Assembly: GCA_032717465.1 (NCBI GenBank)
Contig: JAVRFU010003718.1
Coordinates: 1,495,791 to 1,559,790 of the forward strand
DNA length: 64,000 nucleotides
Direction: 5' to 3'
DNA from: Coenobita brevimanus
Lineage: Eukaryota; Arthropoda; Malacostraca; Decapoda; Coenobitidae
Numbering within the stretch: the stretch's first letter is position 1; each line of letters starts with the position of its first letter. Position numbers and translations under genes: made by a program. The notes beneath the pieces are model-generated. The model did not search any database. It saw only the letters and a list, made by a program, of their open reading frames with translations, and was not told the origin of the DNA. This document shows, piece after piece, positions 44,685-57,235 of this stretch.

Positions 44685-47600
44685 AGGATGCTTCTCTAAA
44701 ACTTAGTATATGCAAGCTCAGGTTAGGCAAGGCATCATAAAAAACGGGAAGACTGCAGGGCATCATAAAAAACGGGAAGCCTCAGAGCATCATCAGCGAG
44801 ATGAATGGATGCTTCTCTAAAACTTAGTATTTTTTCTGAAGCTCACAACAGACCAAAGACAGCAACACAAAGGACATCATGAGACAAGCAAGGCAAAGCA
44901 TCATCAAAGAGACAAGCATGGCAAAGCATCATCAATGAGACAAGCAAGGCAAAGCATCATCAATGTGACAAGCATGGCAAAGCATCATCAATGTGACAAG
45001 CATGGCAAAGTATCATCAATGTGACAAGCAAGGCAAAGCATCATCAATGTGACAAGCATGGCAAAGCATCATCAAAGAGACAAGCAAGGCAAAGCATCAT
45101 CAATGTGACAAGCATGGCAAAGCATCATCAATGTGACAAGCAAGGCAAAGACAAATGAGACAAGCATGGCAAAGCATCATCAATGTGACAAGCATGGCAA
45201 AGCATCATCAATGTGACAAGCATGGCAAAGCATCATCAATGTGACAAGCATGGCAAAGACAAATGAGACAAGCATGGCAAAGCATCATCAATGTGACAAG
45301 CATGGCAAAGCATCATCAATGTGACAAGCATGGCAAAGCATCATCAATGTGACAAGCAAGGCAAAGCATCATCAATGTGACAAGCATGGCAAAGCATCAT
45401 CAATGTGACAAGCATGGCAAAGCATCATCAATGTGACAAGCATGGCAAAGCATCATCAATGTGACAAGCATGGCAAAGCATCATCAATGTGACAAGCAAG
45501 GCAAAGCATCATCAATGTGACAAGCATGGCAAAGCATCAACAATGAGACAAGCAAGGCAAAGCATCATCAATGAGACAAGCAAGGCAAAGCATCATCAAT
45601 GTGACAAGCAAGGCAAAGCATCATCAATGAGACAAGCAAGGCAAAGCATCATCAATGTGACAAGCATGGCAAAGTATCATCAATGTGACAAGCAAGGCAA
45701 AGCATCATCAATGTGACAAGCATGGCAAAGCATCATCAAAGAGACAAGCAAGGCAAAGCATCATCAATGTGACAAGCATGGCAAAGCATCATCAATGTGA
45801 CAAACAAGGCAAAGACAAATGAGACAAGCATGGCAAAGCATCATCAATGTGACAAGCAAGGCAAAGCATCATCAATGTGACAAGCATGGCAAAGACAAAT
45901 GAGACAAGCATGGCAAAGCATCATCAATGTGACAAGCATGGCAAAGCATCATCAATGTGACAAGCATGGCAAAGCATCATCAATGTGACAAGCAAGGCAA
46001 AGCATCATCAATGTGACAAGCATGGCAAAGCATCATCAATGTGACAAGCATGGCAAAGCATCATCAATGTGACAAGCAAGGCAAAGCATCATCAATGTGA
46101 CAAGCATGGCAAAGCATCATCAATGTGACAAGCATGGCAAAGACAAATGAGACAAGCATGGCAAAGCATCATCAATGTGACAAGCATGGCAAAGCATCAT
46201 CAATGTGACAAGCAAGGCAAAGCATCATCAATGTGACAAGCATGGCAAAGCATCATCAATGTGACAAGCATGGCAAAGCATCATCAATGTGACAAGCATG
46301 GCAAAGACAAATGAGACAAGCATGGCAAAGCATCATCAATGTGACAAGCATGGCAAAGCATCATCAATGTGACAAGCAAGGCAAAGCATCATCAATGTGA
46401 CAAGCATGGCAAAGCATCATCAATGTGACAAGCAAGGCAAAGCATCATCAATGTGACAAGCATGGCAAAGCATCATCAATGTGACAAGCATGGCAAAGAC
46501 AAATGAGACAAGCATGGCAAAGCATCATCAATGTGACAAGCATGGCAAAGCATCATCAATGTGACAAGCATGGCAAAGCATCATCAATGTGACAAGCAAG
46601 GCAAAGCATCATCAATGTGACAAGCAAGGCAAAGCATCATCAATGTGACAAGCATGGCAAAGACAAATGAGACAAGCATGGCAAAGCATCATCAATGTGA
46701 CAAGCATGGCAAAGCATCATCAATGTGACAAGCATGGCAAAGCATCATCAATGTGACAAGCAAGGCAAAGCATCATCAATGTGACAAGCATGGCAAAGCA
46801 TCATCAATGTGACAAGCATGGCAAAGCATCATCAATGTGACAAGCAAGGCAAAGCATCATCAATGTGACAAGCATGGCAAAGCATCATCAATGTGACAAG
46901 CATGGCAAAGACAAATGAGACAAGCATGGCAAAGCATCATCAATGTGACAAGCATGGCAAAGCATCATCAATGTGACAAGCAAGGCAAAGCATCATCAAT
47001 GTGACAAGCATGGCAAAGCATCATCAATGTGACAAGCATGGCAAAGACAAATGAGACAAGCATGGCAAAGCATCATCAATGTGACAAGCATGGCAAAGCA
47101 TCATCAATGTGACAAGCAAGGCAAAGCATCATCAATGTGACAAGCATGGCAAAGCATCATCAATGTGACAAGCAAGGCAAAGCATCATCAATGTGACAAG
47201 CATGGCAAAGCATCATCAATGTGACAAGCATGGCAAAGACAAATGAGACAAGCATGGCAAAGCATCATCAATGTGACATGCAAGGCAAAGCATCATCAAT
47301 GTGACAAGCATGGCAAAGCATCATTAATGTGACAAGCAAGGCAAAGCATCATCAATGTGACAAGCAAGGCAAAGCATCAATGTGACAAGCATGGCAAAGC
47401 ATCATCAATGTGACAAGCATGGCAAAGCATCATCAATGAGACAAGCATGGCAAAGCATCATCAATGTGACAAGCAAGGCAAAGCATCATCAATGTGACAA
47501 GCAAGGCAAAGCATCATCAATGAGACAAGCATGGCAAAGCATCATCAATGTGACAAGCATGGTAAAGCATCATCAATGTGACAAGCATGGCAAAGCATCA

Positions 47601-48540
47601 TCAATGTGACAAGCATGGCAAAGCATCATCAATGTGACAAGCATGGCAAAGCATCATCAATGTGACAAGCAAGGCAAAGCATCATCAATGTGACAAGCAA
47701 GGCAAAGCATCATCAATGTGACAAGCATGGCAAAGCATCATCAATGTGACAAGCATGGCAAAGCATCATCAATGTGACAAGCATGGCAAAGCATCATCAA
47801 TGTGACAAGCATGGCAAAGTATCATCAATGTGACAAGCAAGGCAAAGCATCATCAATGTGACAAGCATGGCAAAGCATCATCAATGTGACAAGCAAGGCA
47901 AAGCATCATCAATGTGACAAGCATGGCAAAACATCAATGTGACAAGCATGGCAAAGCATCATCAATGTGACAAGCATGGCAAAGCATCATCAATGTGACA
48001 AGCAAGGCAAAGCATCATCAATGTGACAAGCAAGGCAAAGCATCATCAATGTGACAAGCAAGGCAAAGCATCAATGTGACAAGCAAGAGCTTTACATCAT
48101 AAATGACACAAGCAAGAGCATTACATCATAAATGACACAAGCAAGAGCATTACATCATAAATGACACAAGCAAGAGTATTACATCATAAATGACACAAGC
48201 AAGAGAATTACATCATAAATGACACAAGCAAGAGAATTACATCATAAATGAGACAAGCAAGAGAATTACATCATAAATGAGACAAGCAAGGTAAAGCATC
48301 ATAAATGAGACAAGCAAGAGAATTACATCATAAATGACACAAGCAAGAGCATTACATCATAAATGACACAAGCAAGAGCATTACATCATAAATGACACAA
48401 GCAAGAGAATTACATCATAAATGAGACAAGCAAGAGAATTACATCATAAATGAGACAAGCAAGGTAAAGCATCATAAATGAGACAAGCAAAGCATCATAA
48501 ATGAGATAAGCAAGAACAGAACATCATTAATGAGATAAAT
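44685..48540. repeat. 28-bp minisatellite, about 115 copies, with related flanking units
   Basis: The unit is CAAGCATGGCAAAGCATCAT then CAATGTGA, with an A/T variant (CAAGG/CATGG) and a recurrent shortened variant containing AAAGACAAATGAGA. The last 450 bp (48080-48540) use a 29-bp relative with GAGCATTACATCATAAATGA. ATGCTTCTCTAAAACTTAG flanks the array on both sides (about 44685 and 48542). Confidence 0.97.
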
Positions 48541-48980
48541 GAATGCTTCTCTAAAACTTAGTTTTTAGAAGCTCACAGCAAAGAACATCATAAATGAGAC
48601 AAGCATGGCAAAGCATCATCGAGATGACAGGCTGCTTCTCTAAACCTTTGTTTTTGGAAGCTGACTTCAAACCAAAAAAGCCAAGAGAATCACAAGAGAT
48701 GACAGGCTGCTTCTCTAAACCTTTGTTTTTGGAAGCTAACTTCAAACCAAAAATGCCAAGAGAATCACAAGTGAGATGACAGGCTGCTTCTGTGCAACAC
48801 AGTGTGTAGCAGATCAACTCAAACCAAAGGAAGGAAAGCAGGCAGTGTGGCTGACTGGCAACCCTGACATGACAAGATGCTTCCCAGTTACACAGCTTGA
48901 CAGCCAAATCCTGCACCAGAAGAAAGAGAATGAGGAAATGAACACTAAATCCACAATTCTTGGATGAGAGAGGCTTTCAT
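48541..48980. repeat. Direct repeats with GACAGGCTGCTTCT core
   Basis: GATGACAGGCTGCTTCTCTA occurs at about 48623 and 48697, and a partial copy (GATGACAGGCTGCTTCTGTG) at 48775, with AAACCTTTGTTTTTGGAAGC and CCAAGAGAATCACAAG in the first two. Confidence 0.85.
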
Positions 48981-48984
48981 TTCG

Positions 48985-49205
48985 TTTCATTTTTAAAGGC
49001 TCCAACATGCTTGCATGTGTCGGCCTTGGTCACCTAATGGCGGCTCTCCACGCTGCACGATCCATTGCAGCCTCCCTGTTCAGTCCCTTAACCCTGAGGT
49101 CACATTTAATGACCTCGTGTCATGTCTTTCTCGGTCTACCCCTCATAACCCCACCCCCAATATTAACACTTCTCACCTTCCTCACCCAATTATCATCATT
49201 CTGAA
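48985..49205 (-). mobile_element. LINE family B 3'-end fragment
   Basis: AAAGGCTCCAACATGCTTGC, GGTCACCTAATGGCGGCTCT, ACCCTGAGGTCACATTTAAT and CACCCAATTATCATCATTCT match 59795-60000. It ends shortly before the GGGT-rich arrays. Confidence 0.85.
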
Positions 49206-49284
49206 TGAAAATTTCTGGCTGCTAAACCCTAACTCAAACTAAAGAGGTAACACCAACCATGTGTAGTATATGACAAGAGACAGC

Positions 49285-49735
49285 ACTGGGTACGTGAGGC
49301 AGGGTAGGGGGGTGGCAGGTGAGGCAGGGTAGGGGGGGTGGCAGGTGAGGCAGGGTAGGAGGGTGTCTGGTGAAGCAGGGTCGGGGGGGTGGCAGGTGAA
49401 GCAGGGTAGGGGGGGGTGGCAGGTGAAGCAGGGTAGGGGTGGAGGAAGGTGAGGCAGGGTAGGGAGGTGAAGGAAGGTGAGGCAGGGTAGGGGGGTGGAG
49501 GAAGGTGAGGCAGGGTACGGGGGTGGAGGAAGGTGAGGCAGGGTACGGGGGTGGAGGAAGGTGAGGCAGGGTAGGGGGGTGGAGGAAGGTGAGGCAGGGT
49601 AGGGGGGTGGAGGAAGGTGAGGCAGGGTAGGGGGGTGGTGGCAGGTGAGGCAGGGTATGAGGCAGGTGGCAGGTAAGGAAGGATGGAGGTGGCAAGTGAG
49701 GCAGGGTAGGGGTGGTTGGATGGAGGTATGTGGTA
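49285..49735. repeat. G-rich minisatellite, about 28-30 bp unit, about 15 copies
   Basis: Units are GTGAGGCAGGGTAGGGGGGT plus GGAGGAAG or GGCAG. Strong G-strand bias. Confidence 0.92.
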
Positions 49736-49744
49736 CGGCGATGA

Positions 49745-51567
49745 AGGTGGTGATATTATGGCAGTGGTGGTGTGGTAGTGGTTGTTATGGTGGTGGTGGT
49801 ATGGTAGTGGTTGTTATGGTGGTGGTGGTGGTATGGTTGTGGTTGTTATGGTGGTGGTGGTATGGTTGTGGTTGTTATGGTGGTGGTGGTGGTATGGTTG
49901 TGGTTGTTGTTGTGGTGGTGGTGGTATGGTTGTGGTTGTTGTTGTGGTGGTGGTGGTATGGTTGTGGTTGTTATGGTGGTGGTGGTATGGTTGTGGTTGT
50001 TATGGTGGTGGTGGTATGGTTGTGGTTGTTATGGTGGTGGTGGTATGGTTGTGGTTGTTATGGTGGTGGTGGTATGGTTGTGGTTGTTATGGTGGTGGTG
50101 GTATGGTTGTGGTTGTTATGGTTGTGGTTATGGTGGTGGTGGTGGTATGGTTGTGGTTGTTATGGTGGTGGTGGTATGGTTGTGGTTGTTATGGTGGTGG
50201 TGGTATGGTTGTGGTTGTTATGGTGGTGGTGGTATGGTTGTTGTGGTGGTGGTGGTATGGTTGTGGTTATGGTGGTGGTGGTATGGTTGTGGTTATGGTG
50301 GTGGTGGTGGTATGGTTGTGGTTATGGTGGTGGTGGTATGGTTGTGGTTGTTATGGTGGTGGTATGGTTGTGGTTGTTATGGTGGTGGTGGTATGGTTGT
50401 GGTTGTTATGGTGGTGGTGGTATGGTTGTGGTTGTTATGGTGGTGGTGGTATGGTTGTTGTTGTGGTGGTGGTATGGTTGTGGTTATGGTGGTGGTGGTA
50501 TGGTTGTGGTTATGGTGGTGGTGGTGGTATGGTTGTGGTTGTTATGGTGGTGGTGGTGGTATGGTTGTGGTTGTTATGGTGGTGGTGGTATGGTTGTGGT
50601 TGTTATGGTGGTGGTGGTATGGTTGTGGTTGTTATGGTGGTGGTATGGTTGTGGTTGTTATGGTGGTGGTGGTATGGTTGTGGTTGTTGTGGTGGTGGTG
50701 GTATGGTTGTGGTTGTTGTGGTGGTGGTGGTATGGTTGTGGTTATGGTGGTGGTGGTATGGTTGTGGTTATGGTGGTGGTGGTATGGTTGTGGTTATGGT
50801 GGTGGTGGTATGGTTGTGGTTGTTATGGTGGTGGTGGTGGTATGGTTGTGGTTGTTATGGTGGTGGTGGTGGTATGGTTGTGATTGTTATGGTGGTGGTG
50901 GTATGGTTGTGATTGTTATGGTGGTGGTGGTATGGTTGTGGTTGTTATGGTGGTGGTGGTATGGTTGTGGTTGTTGTTGTGGTGGTGGTATGGTTGTGGT
51001 TGTTATGGTGGTGGTGGTATGGTTGTGGTTGTTGTTGTGGTGGTGGTATGGTTGTGGTTGTTGTTGTGGTGGTGGTATGGTTGTGGTTGTTATGGTGGTG
51101 GTATGGTTGTGGTTGTTATGGTGGTGGTGGTATGGTTGTGGTTGTTATGGTGGTGGTGGTATGGTTGTGGTTGTTGTGGTGGTGGTGGTATGGTAGTGGC
51201 TGTTGTTGTGGTGGTGGTGGTATGGTAGTGGCTGTTGTTGTGGTGGTGGTGGTATGGTAGTGGCTGTTGTGGTGGTGGTGGTGGTATGGTAGTGGCTGTT
51301 GTGGTGGTGGTGGTATGGTTGTGGTTGTTATGGTGGTGGTGGTATGGTAGTGGCTGTTGTGGTGGTGGTGGTGGTATGGTAGTAGCTGTTGTGGTGGTGG
51401 TGGTATGGTTGTGGTTGTTATGGTGGTGGTGGTATGGTAGTGGCTGTGGTGGTGGTTGTTATGGTGGTGGTGGTATGGTTGGTAGTGGCTGTTGTGGTGG
51501 TGGTGGTATGGTAGTGGCTGCTGTGGTGGTGGTGGTATGGTAGTGGCTGTTGTGGTGGTGGTGGTAT
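49745..51567. repeat. G/T-only 29-bp minisatellite, about 62 copies
   Basis: The main unit is TATGGTTGTGGTTGTTATGG followed by TGGTGGTGG, with 26-bp and 20-bp variants. From about 49765 to 51198 the plus strand appears to contain no C; later units carry GGCTG. All three plus frames are open, because the strand lacks the T-A-A/T-A-G/T-G-A contexts, not because a protein is encoded. Confidence 0.95.
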
Positions 51568-51769
51568 CATTGTTAAATCCTTACATTACATACAGTATCT
51601 GTTTTCAATCATGTCTCTATGGCCAAACACGCAGGACATTCATTATTGTGTACTGGGTTTGTTTTCATCTGACAGAACTGGTCCATTCGTACATGTTGAG
51701 TATGAAGTCATGATTGCATGACACTGAATAAACCTTAGTTGTACGGCATATGTGTCCATAGTTACTGAT
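51568..51769. other. No recognised gene
   Basis: Short unassigned stretch between the G/T array and a family C copy. Confidence 0.5.
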
Positions 51770-52600
51770 CAAATCATCCACTCACTTGATGCAGTGCTAC
51801 CTTCTTCTACTTTAGGTGACTCTGCTGAATGACAAGCCTGTAACCCAGGATATCATTTACAATGCTGGGTGGTCACCATATCACCAAATAACAGGGTGAT
51901 GTGAGACTACTGTGGTGCCCATGTTAACTGGCTGGTGAGATCTTGACAAATGTGGCATCCACCCAGGAACTAAACTTGCACACTGTTGCCCACACCTGAC
52001 AGAGGTGAGGTGCTGTCCACTGCACAGGACCACTGGTTTACTGCACAGGATGGCCCTGCAGGGGTGCCTGCTGGCCTTGTCTGCTGGGCCACACAGGATG
52101 GCCCTGCAGGGGTGGCTGCTGGCCTTGTCTGCTGGGCCACACAGGATGGCCCTGCAGGGGTGGCTGCTGGCCTTGTCTGCTGGGCCACACAGGATGGCCC
52201 TGCAGGGGTGGCTGCTGGCCTTGTCTGCTGGGCCACACAGGATGGCCCTGCAGGGGTGGCTGCTGGCCTTGTCTGCTGGGCCACACAGGATGGCCCTGCA
52301 GGGGTGGCTGCTGGCCTTGTCTGCTGGGCCACACACGATGGCCCTGCAGGGGTGGCTGCTGGCCTTGTCTGCTGGGCCACACAGGATGGCCCTGCAGGGG
52401 TGGCTGCTGGCCTTGTCTGCTGGGCCACACAGGATGGCCCTGCAGGGGTGCCTGCTGGCCTTGTCTGCTGGGCCACACAGGATGGCCCTGCAGGGGTGGC
52501 TGCTGGCCTTGTCTGCTGGGCCACACAGGATGGCCCTGCAGGGGTGCCTGCTGGCCTTGTCTGCTGGGCCACACACCGCATCATTCATTAACTTGTACTA
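51770..52600 (+). repeat. Repeat family C copy with internal 48-bp array
   Basis: ATCATCCACTCACTTGATGC, CTGGGTGGTCACCATATCACC, CATCCACCCAGGAAC and CACTGCACAGGAT follow the family C order seen at 56760-57150. The GGCCCTGCAGGGGTG part is expanded into the array. Confidence 0.8.
52047..52575. repeat. 48-bp minisatellite, 11 copies
   Basis: The unit contains ACAGGATGGCCCTGCAGGGG, TGGCTGCTGGCCTTGTCTGC and TGGGCCAC. 48 is divisible by three, so all frames on both strands give regular 16-residue repeats; these are not proteins. Confidence 0.97.
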
Positions 52601-52920
52601 TCAATCAGATCAATCCTCCAATGTAAGTCACATGGCCATCAACACAGCTCAAAGAGTTAAGGATGTCACAGGAAAACAAGCAGACTATTGCACCACTTCA
52701 CACCACTGACTTTTCTGATCAACTTCTGTGCCTTTTAACAGTAAAGTGTTTAAAAAAATAACAAGAAACAATAACTTATGAAATCACTAGTTTCATCTGA
52801 ACTTTTTCAGTGTCTCAGTTACACAGAGAGTAGGCCAGTATGCTCTCCAGTACAAATTTCTCTATCTTCACCAAACTACATGCACAATCCACACTACACT
52901 TCCTATTTATAATTCACCAA
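52601..52920. other. No recognised gene
   Basis: Unassigned sequence between the family C array and LINE E. Confidence 0.5.
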
Positions 52921-52922
52921 AA

Positions 52923-55496
52923 ATGGCGTCAATTCACCCAGCCTCGAAGTCCCCAGGGGGGGGGACCATAAATGCCCTCGCCATCTCCCCCTCTCCCGGT
53001 GGCGACGCGAGGTGCCTGGAACCACTGTCTGACTCTCTTCTTCTTCATTTCTGCAACATTCTTGGAGATTTCAATGTTCACCACCACCTTTGGCTCTCCT
53101 CTCCTTTCACGGATCCACCTGGTGAACAAGCCTACATCTTTTCTATCCTTAATGACCTAGAGCAGCTTGTACAGCACCCTACCCGTATCCCTGACCACCT
53201 TGGAGAGAGCTCCAACATACTTGACCTCTTCCTCACAACTAATCCTTCTGCTTACTCTGTTAATCTTTTCTCTCCGTTGGGCTCCTCCGATCACAACCTT
53301 ATTACCTTAACCTGTCCTATCACTCCGGTACGGCCTGTGGACCCTTCAGGGAAACGTCGTCTGTGGCATTTTGGAGCCGCGGACTGGGAGGCCCTCAGGC
53401 AGTACTTCTTTGATTTTCCCTGGAATGATTATTGCTTCCATGGCCGTGAGCCATCTGAGTGTGCCTTGCACATTACGGAGGTTATTCTCTCGGGCATAGA
53501 AGCATACATCCCTTTCTCATATCCTTTGACTAACGCAAGAAAGCCTTGGTTTAATCACGCTTGTTCTAATGCTGTCCGCAACAAGGAGAGGGCCTACAAA
53601 AGGTACCGGAGCCAACCCACCCCTGAATCACATAATCTTTACGTTTCTGCCCGGAATCGTGCTAAGTCTGTTCTTCGCTCTACTAAAAATAATTTCATCC
53701 ATACTAAATGCTCTCAACTCTCCAACTCGAATTCTTCCCGCTCCTTCTGGCACCTTGTCAAAAATCTTTCTAACAACTTTACCTCATCATCCTTCCCTCC
53801 TCTTTTCTACTCTGATGGTTCTGTAGCTATTTCTTCTACTGATAAAGCAGATCTCTTCGCACAGACTTTCTCCTCCAATTCCACCTTAGACGATTCCGGT
53901 GCTGTTCCTCCATCACTTCCCCCCTCTGACTTCCTCATGGCTGACATTAAAATTTCTTCAGTTGATGTATTTTCTGCCATCACTGGCCTCAGTACTAACA
54001 AGGCATATGGGCCTGATGGGGTCCCTCCTGTTGTTCTCAAGAACTGTGCTTCTGTGCTTACACCCTGCCTAGGCAAACTATTTCGCCTTTGTCTGTCAAC
54101 TTGTACCTTTCCTTCTTGCTGGAAGTTTGCTCTCATTCAGCCAGTCCCAAAGAAGGGTGACCACTCCCAACCCTCCAACTATCGTCCAATTGCTTTAACG
54201 TCCTGTATTTCAAAAATTTTCGAGTCAATTTTTAATAGAAAAATTTTAAGGCATCTTTCCTATCACAACCTTCTATCCGATCGTCAGTATGGGGTCCGTC
54301 AGGGACGCTCCACTGGCGATCTTCTCACCTACCTTTCAGACTACTGGTCATCCTCCTTTCGGGACTTTGGCGAAAGCTTTGCCATTGCACTTGACATCTC
54401 AAAGGCTTTCGATCGAGTCTGGCATAAATCTTTAATTTCCAAACTGCCCTCCTACGGTTTCTGTCCTTCCATCTGTGCCTTCATCGCTAGCTTCCTTTCT
54501 GGTCGTTCTATGGCCGCTGTTGTGGACGGCCATCGTTCTTCTCCTAGATCTATCAACAGTGGTGTTCCTCAGGGCTCTGTCCTATCACCAACTCTCTTCC
54601 TTTTATTCATCAATGATCTTCTAAGCTGTACATCTAACCCCATCCACTCATACGCTGATGACTCCACCCTTCACCTTTCCATTCGGTTCCCGCAACGCCC
54701 ATCTCAGCAGTTGCTTCAACAAGCAAGGGATGAGGCTATGGCACACCTAATGTCTGACTTGGCTCGTATCTCTGACTGGGGTAAAAATAATATGGTTGTC
54801 TTTAATGCATCTAAGACTCAGTTCTTACACCTATCAACCCGACAAAATCTTCCACAGGTATACCCACTAATGTTCAATAATATTCAGCTTAATCCTGCAT
54901 CATCCTTGAACATGCTTGGGGTTTCATTTACTCGGGACTTATCTTGGAAAGATCATATTACATCTCTTGTAAAATCTGCTTCCAAGAGATTGGGTGTGCT
55001 AAGCCGACTTCGCTCTTTCTTTACCCCTGCACAATTGTTGACTCTATACAGGGGTTTTATCCGCCCCTGTGTGGAGTACAACTCTCATGTGTGGGGAGGC
55101 TCCCCACATACAGCTCTTCTCAATAGGGTGGAGTCAAAGGCATTTCGTCTCATTAACTCTCCTCCTCTTACTGACTCCCTTCAACCTCTGTCTCTTCGCC
55201 GCACTGTTGCATCTTTATCTCTTTTCTATCGCTACTTTAATGGTCACTGCTCCTTTGAACTGTCTGCTTGCATTCCTCCACCTCTACGACGGGCGCGTAG
55301 CACCCGTCTGGCAGCAAACTCTCATCCCTTTTCTGTCCAGCTCTCTAATGCAAGAGTTAACCGTTACTCCCAGTCTTTCATTTATGCAACAGGTCAGCTC
55401 TGGAACTGTCTCCCTCTGTCTGTATTTCCTGCTGCGTATGATCTCCAGTCTTTCAAACGCAGTGTGTCCAGGCATCTGAAAATGATCGGATCTTGA
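52923..55496 (+). CDS. LINE family E ORF2 (partial endonuclease plus reverse transcriptase)
   Basis: An uninterrupted 857-residue frame. The first about 40 residues look unrelated or rearranged. From about residue 45 it matches the C-terminal half of an apurinic-type endonuclease: [12 protein letters not shown], then NILDLFLTT and GSSDHNLIT. The RT follows: [19 protein letters not shown] near 413, the catalytic [16 protein letters not shown] near 487, [20 protein letters not shown] near 547 and the catalytic [11 protein letters not shown] near 575. The C-terminus is [20 protein letters not shown], then [14 protein letters not shown]. This layout fits Jockey/CR1-type elements. No stop or shift is seen, so the insertion is young. 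It lacks ORF1 and the endonuclease N-terminus, so this copy alone cannot be autonomous. Confidence 0.92.
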   Translation: MASIHPASKSPGGGTINALAISPSPGGDARCLEPLSDSLLLHFCNILGDFNVHHHLWLSSPFTDPPGEQAYIFSILNDLEQLVQHPTRIPDHLGESSNILDLFLTTNPSAYSVNLFSPLGSSDHNLITLTCPITPVRPVDPSGKRRLWHFGAADWEALRQYFFDFPWNDYCFHGREPSECALHITEVILSGIEAYIPFSYPLTNARKPWFNHACSNAVRNKERAYKRYRSQPTPESHNLYVSARNRAKSVLRSTKNNFIHTKCSQLSNSNSSRSFWHLVKNLSNNFTSSSFPPLFYSDGSVAISSTDKADLFAQTFSSNSTLDDSGAVPPSLPPSDFLMADIKISSVDVFSAITGLSTNKAYGPDGVPPVVLKNCASVLTPCLGKLFRLCLSTCTFPSCWKFALIQPVPKKGDHSQPSNYRPIALTSCISKIFESIFNRKILRHLSYHNLLSDRQYGVRQGRSTGDLLTYLSDYWSSSFRDFGESFAIALDISKAFDRVWHKSLISKLPSYGFCPSICAFIASFLSGRSMAAVVDGHRSSPRSINSGVPQGSVLSPTLFLLFINDLLSCTSNPIHSYADDSTLHLSIRFPQRPSQQLLQQARDEAMAHLMSDLARISDWGKNNMVVFNASKTQFLHLSTRQNLPQVYPLMFNNIQLNPASSLNMLGVSFTRDLSWKDHITSLVKSASKRLGVLSRLRSFFTPAQLLTLYRGFIRPCVEYNSHVWGGSPHTALLNRVESKAFRLINSPPLTDSLQPLSLRRTVASLSLFYRYFNGHCSFELSACIPPPLRRARSTRLAANSHPFSVQLSNARVNRYSQSFIYATGQLWNCLPLSVFPAAYDLQSFKRSVSRHLKMIGS

Positions 55497-55645
55497 ATTT
55501 GGCTCTCTATTGTATTTTGTTTTTCTCTTGGAGGGAACTGTTACTGCGGGCTCATGGCCTTTGGTTCCTTCTTCCTCGCATAAAAAAAAAAAAAATTGTA
55601 TTTGTACGATCATATCAATGAATGTAAAAAAAAAAAAAAAAAAAG
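55497..55645 (+). mobile_element. LINE family E 3' UTR and poly(A) ends
   Basis: CTCATGGCCTTTGGTTCCTT and CCTCGCATAAAAAAAA mark the end. A second A-run follows at about 55627-55645. Confidence 0.8.
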
Positions 55646-56220
55646 GAGAGGTAGGCAGGTGTGTGGTATGGTGGTGGTGCTGTGTTGTTATGACTGTGTA
55701 AGCAGTGATATCTTAATGGTGGTGGTGGAGCATATGACCTATTTGTATGGAGGGGGGTCACATCAAGGGCATGAGTGAAGATGGCAATGAACAAACAACC
55801 ATTGTCACTTGCCACACCTCATTGGCAATAGGAGGCCAATCCCAAGCACACTGTCACGAGGCCCACACAGCCACCCTTATCACTGGCAAGTAATCACTAA
55901 AGGGAACAGGTGTGACAGAGGCAGCAAGGGTGGTCGCTGTCCTTGTCATCTCACCTGCACATTCATTCCCCTTTAGTCCTCCATTCAACAATATCTTACA
56001 CAGCCCAGAAGGAGCTTTTAAGTAATTTCCCATACCAAGGGGTGAGGAGAGTTGAAATGCTCATGGGCAGGCAGGACTCTCCTGGAATTCCTACCCTTTG
56101 GGGTATGGATAAGGTGGAGAGCCATCAGAACTGCTGGCTGACAACTCAGTAGTAAAAACAGAAACTATGGAAGCTTAGCTGCAATGCCTACCCCCACACC
56201 CAATGACAACATCAGTGGTA
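55646..56220. other. No recognised gene
   Basis: Contains GGTGGTGGTGC-like stretches near 55668-55735. Nothing else identified. Confidence 0.5.
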
Positions 56221-56224
56221 ACAA

Positions 56225-56645
56225 CTGAGGCAGAGCCAGTATGTATGTACAGAGCCAGAGTGTATGTAGGGCAGCAAGAGGTACACACTGGGACAGAGCC
56301 AGTATGTATGTAGCGCAGCAAGAGGTACACACTGAGACAGAGCCAGTATGTATGTAGCGCAGCAAGAGGTACACACTGGGACAGAGCCAGTATGTATGTA
56401 GCGCAGCAAGAGGTACACACTGGGACAGAGCCAGTATGTATGTAGCGCAGCAAGAGGTACACACTGGGACAGAGCCAGTATGTATGTAGCGCAGCAAGAG
56501 GTACACACTGGGACAGAGCCAGTATGTATGTAGCACAGCAAGAGGTACACACTGGGACAGAGTCAGTATGTATGTAGCACAGCAAGAGGTACACACTGGG
56601 ACAGAGCCAGTATGTATGTAGCACAGCAAGAGGTACACACTGGTT
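56225..56645. repeat. 44-bp minisatellite, about 9 copies
   Basis: The unit contains GAGCCAGTATGTATGTAGCG, CAGCAAGAGGTACACACTGG and GACA. Minus-strand frames with CTSCCATYILALSQCVPLA are periodic artefacts. Confidence 0.95.
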
Positions 56646-56754
56646 GTGAATTAGCACATCCAATGCCACTGCCGTACAGGCCATGACATAGTGGCAATAC
56701 CTGACCTCAGGTAACAGCCTGGGTGGAACCATGTGTGTGCTCAGGCACAAGACT

Positions 56755-57235
56755 TGTGGTAAGTGCTGGTCACCATCATCCACTCAATGTACTGCTGCCT
56801 ACTGATTCCTTCACTTTCAGCATTCTTTTTCTGCATCTGTCCTCCTCTCTTCTATTCTCCCTTTCCTTCTTGTCACTTATTACTCATATTTGCAATGCAC
56901 GTGGCTCTATACTAAGAGACGAGCCTAATGGTTTCCTGTTACCCAGGAAACCATTTGCAACACTGGGTGGTAACCATAACACCAAATATAGATGATGTAC
57001 AGCCTACTATGGTGCCCCAGTTAACTGGGTGGAGACACTAATGCAGCATCCACCCAGGAACCAAACCTGCACACTTTTCCCTGCACCTTGCTGTGGTAAG
57101 CCACTGTCAACTGAAAGGCAACATCAGTTCACTGCACAGAATGGCCCTGCAGGGGTGACTGCTTGCCTGCAGTTGATGGGTCTGCTTGGTCACACAGACT
57201 GGGGTTACTCAACAACAATACAGGAGGCTGAGGTT
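56755..57235 (+). repeat. Repeat family C, longest copy without an array
   Basis: In order: CACCATCATCCACTCAATGT, CATTCTTTTTCTGCATCTGT, the hairpin ATGGTTTCCTG / CAGGAAACCAT, CTGGGTGGTAACCATAACACC, GATGATGTACAGCCTACTAT, GCATCCACCCAGGAACC, GGCCCTGCAGGGGTGAC, GGTCTGCTTGGTCACACAGA and a GTTACTCAACAACAA end. About 480 bp with no coding capacity. Class unknown. Confidence 0.75.

Noticed and set aside
44925..48540. CRISPR-like regular repeats
   Set aside because: The 28-bp units are contiguous without spacers, in an animal genome; it is a minisatellite.
49645..51260. Several Gly/Val/Trp-rich open frames of 100-460 residues
   Set aside because: A C-free G/T strand rarely forms stop codons, so all three frames stay open; the sequence is a 29-bp minisatellite.
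51881..52709. Overlapping 178-235-residue frames on both strands
   Set aside because: A 48-bp array is divisible by three, so every frame repeats without stops.
56165..56783. Cys-rich repetitive frames on the minus strand
   Set aside because: Periodic translation of a 44-bp minisatellite.
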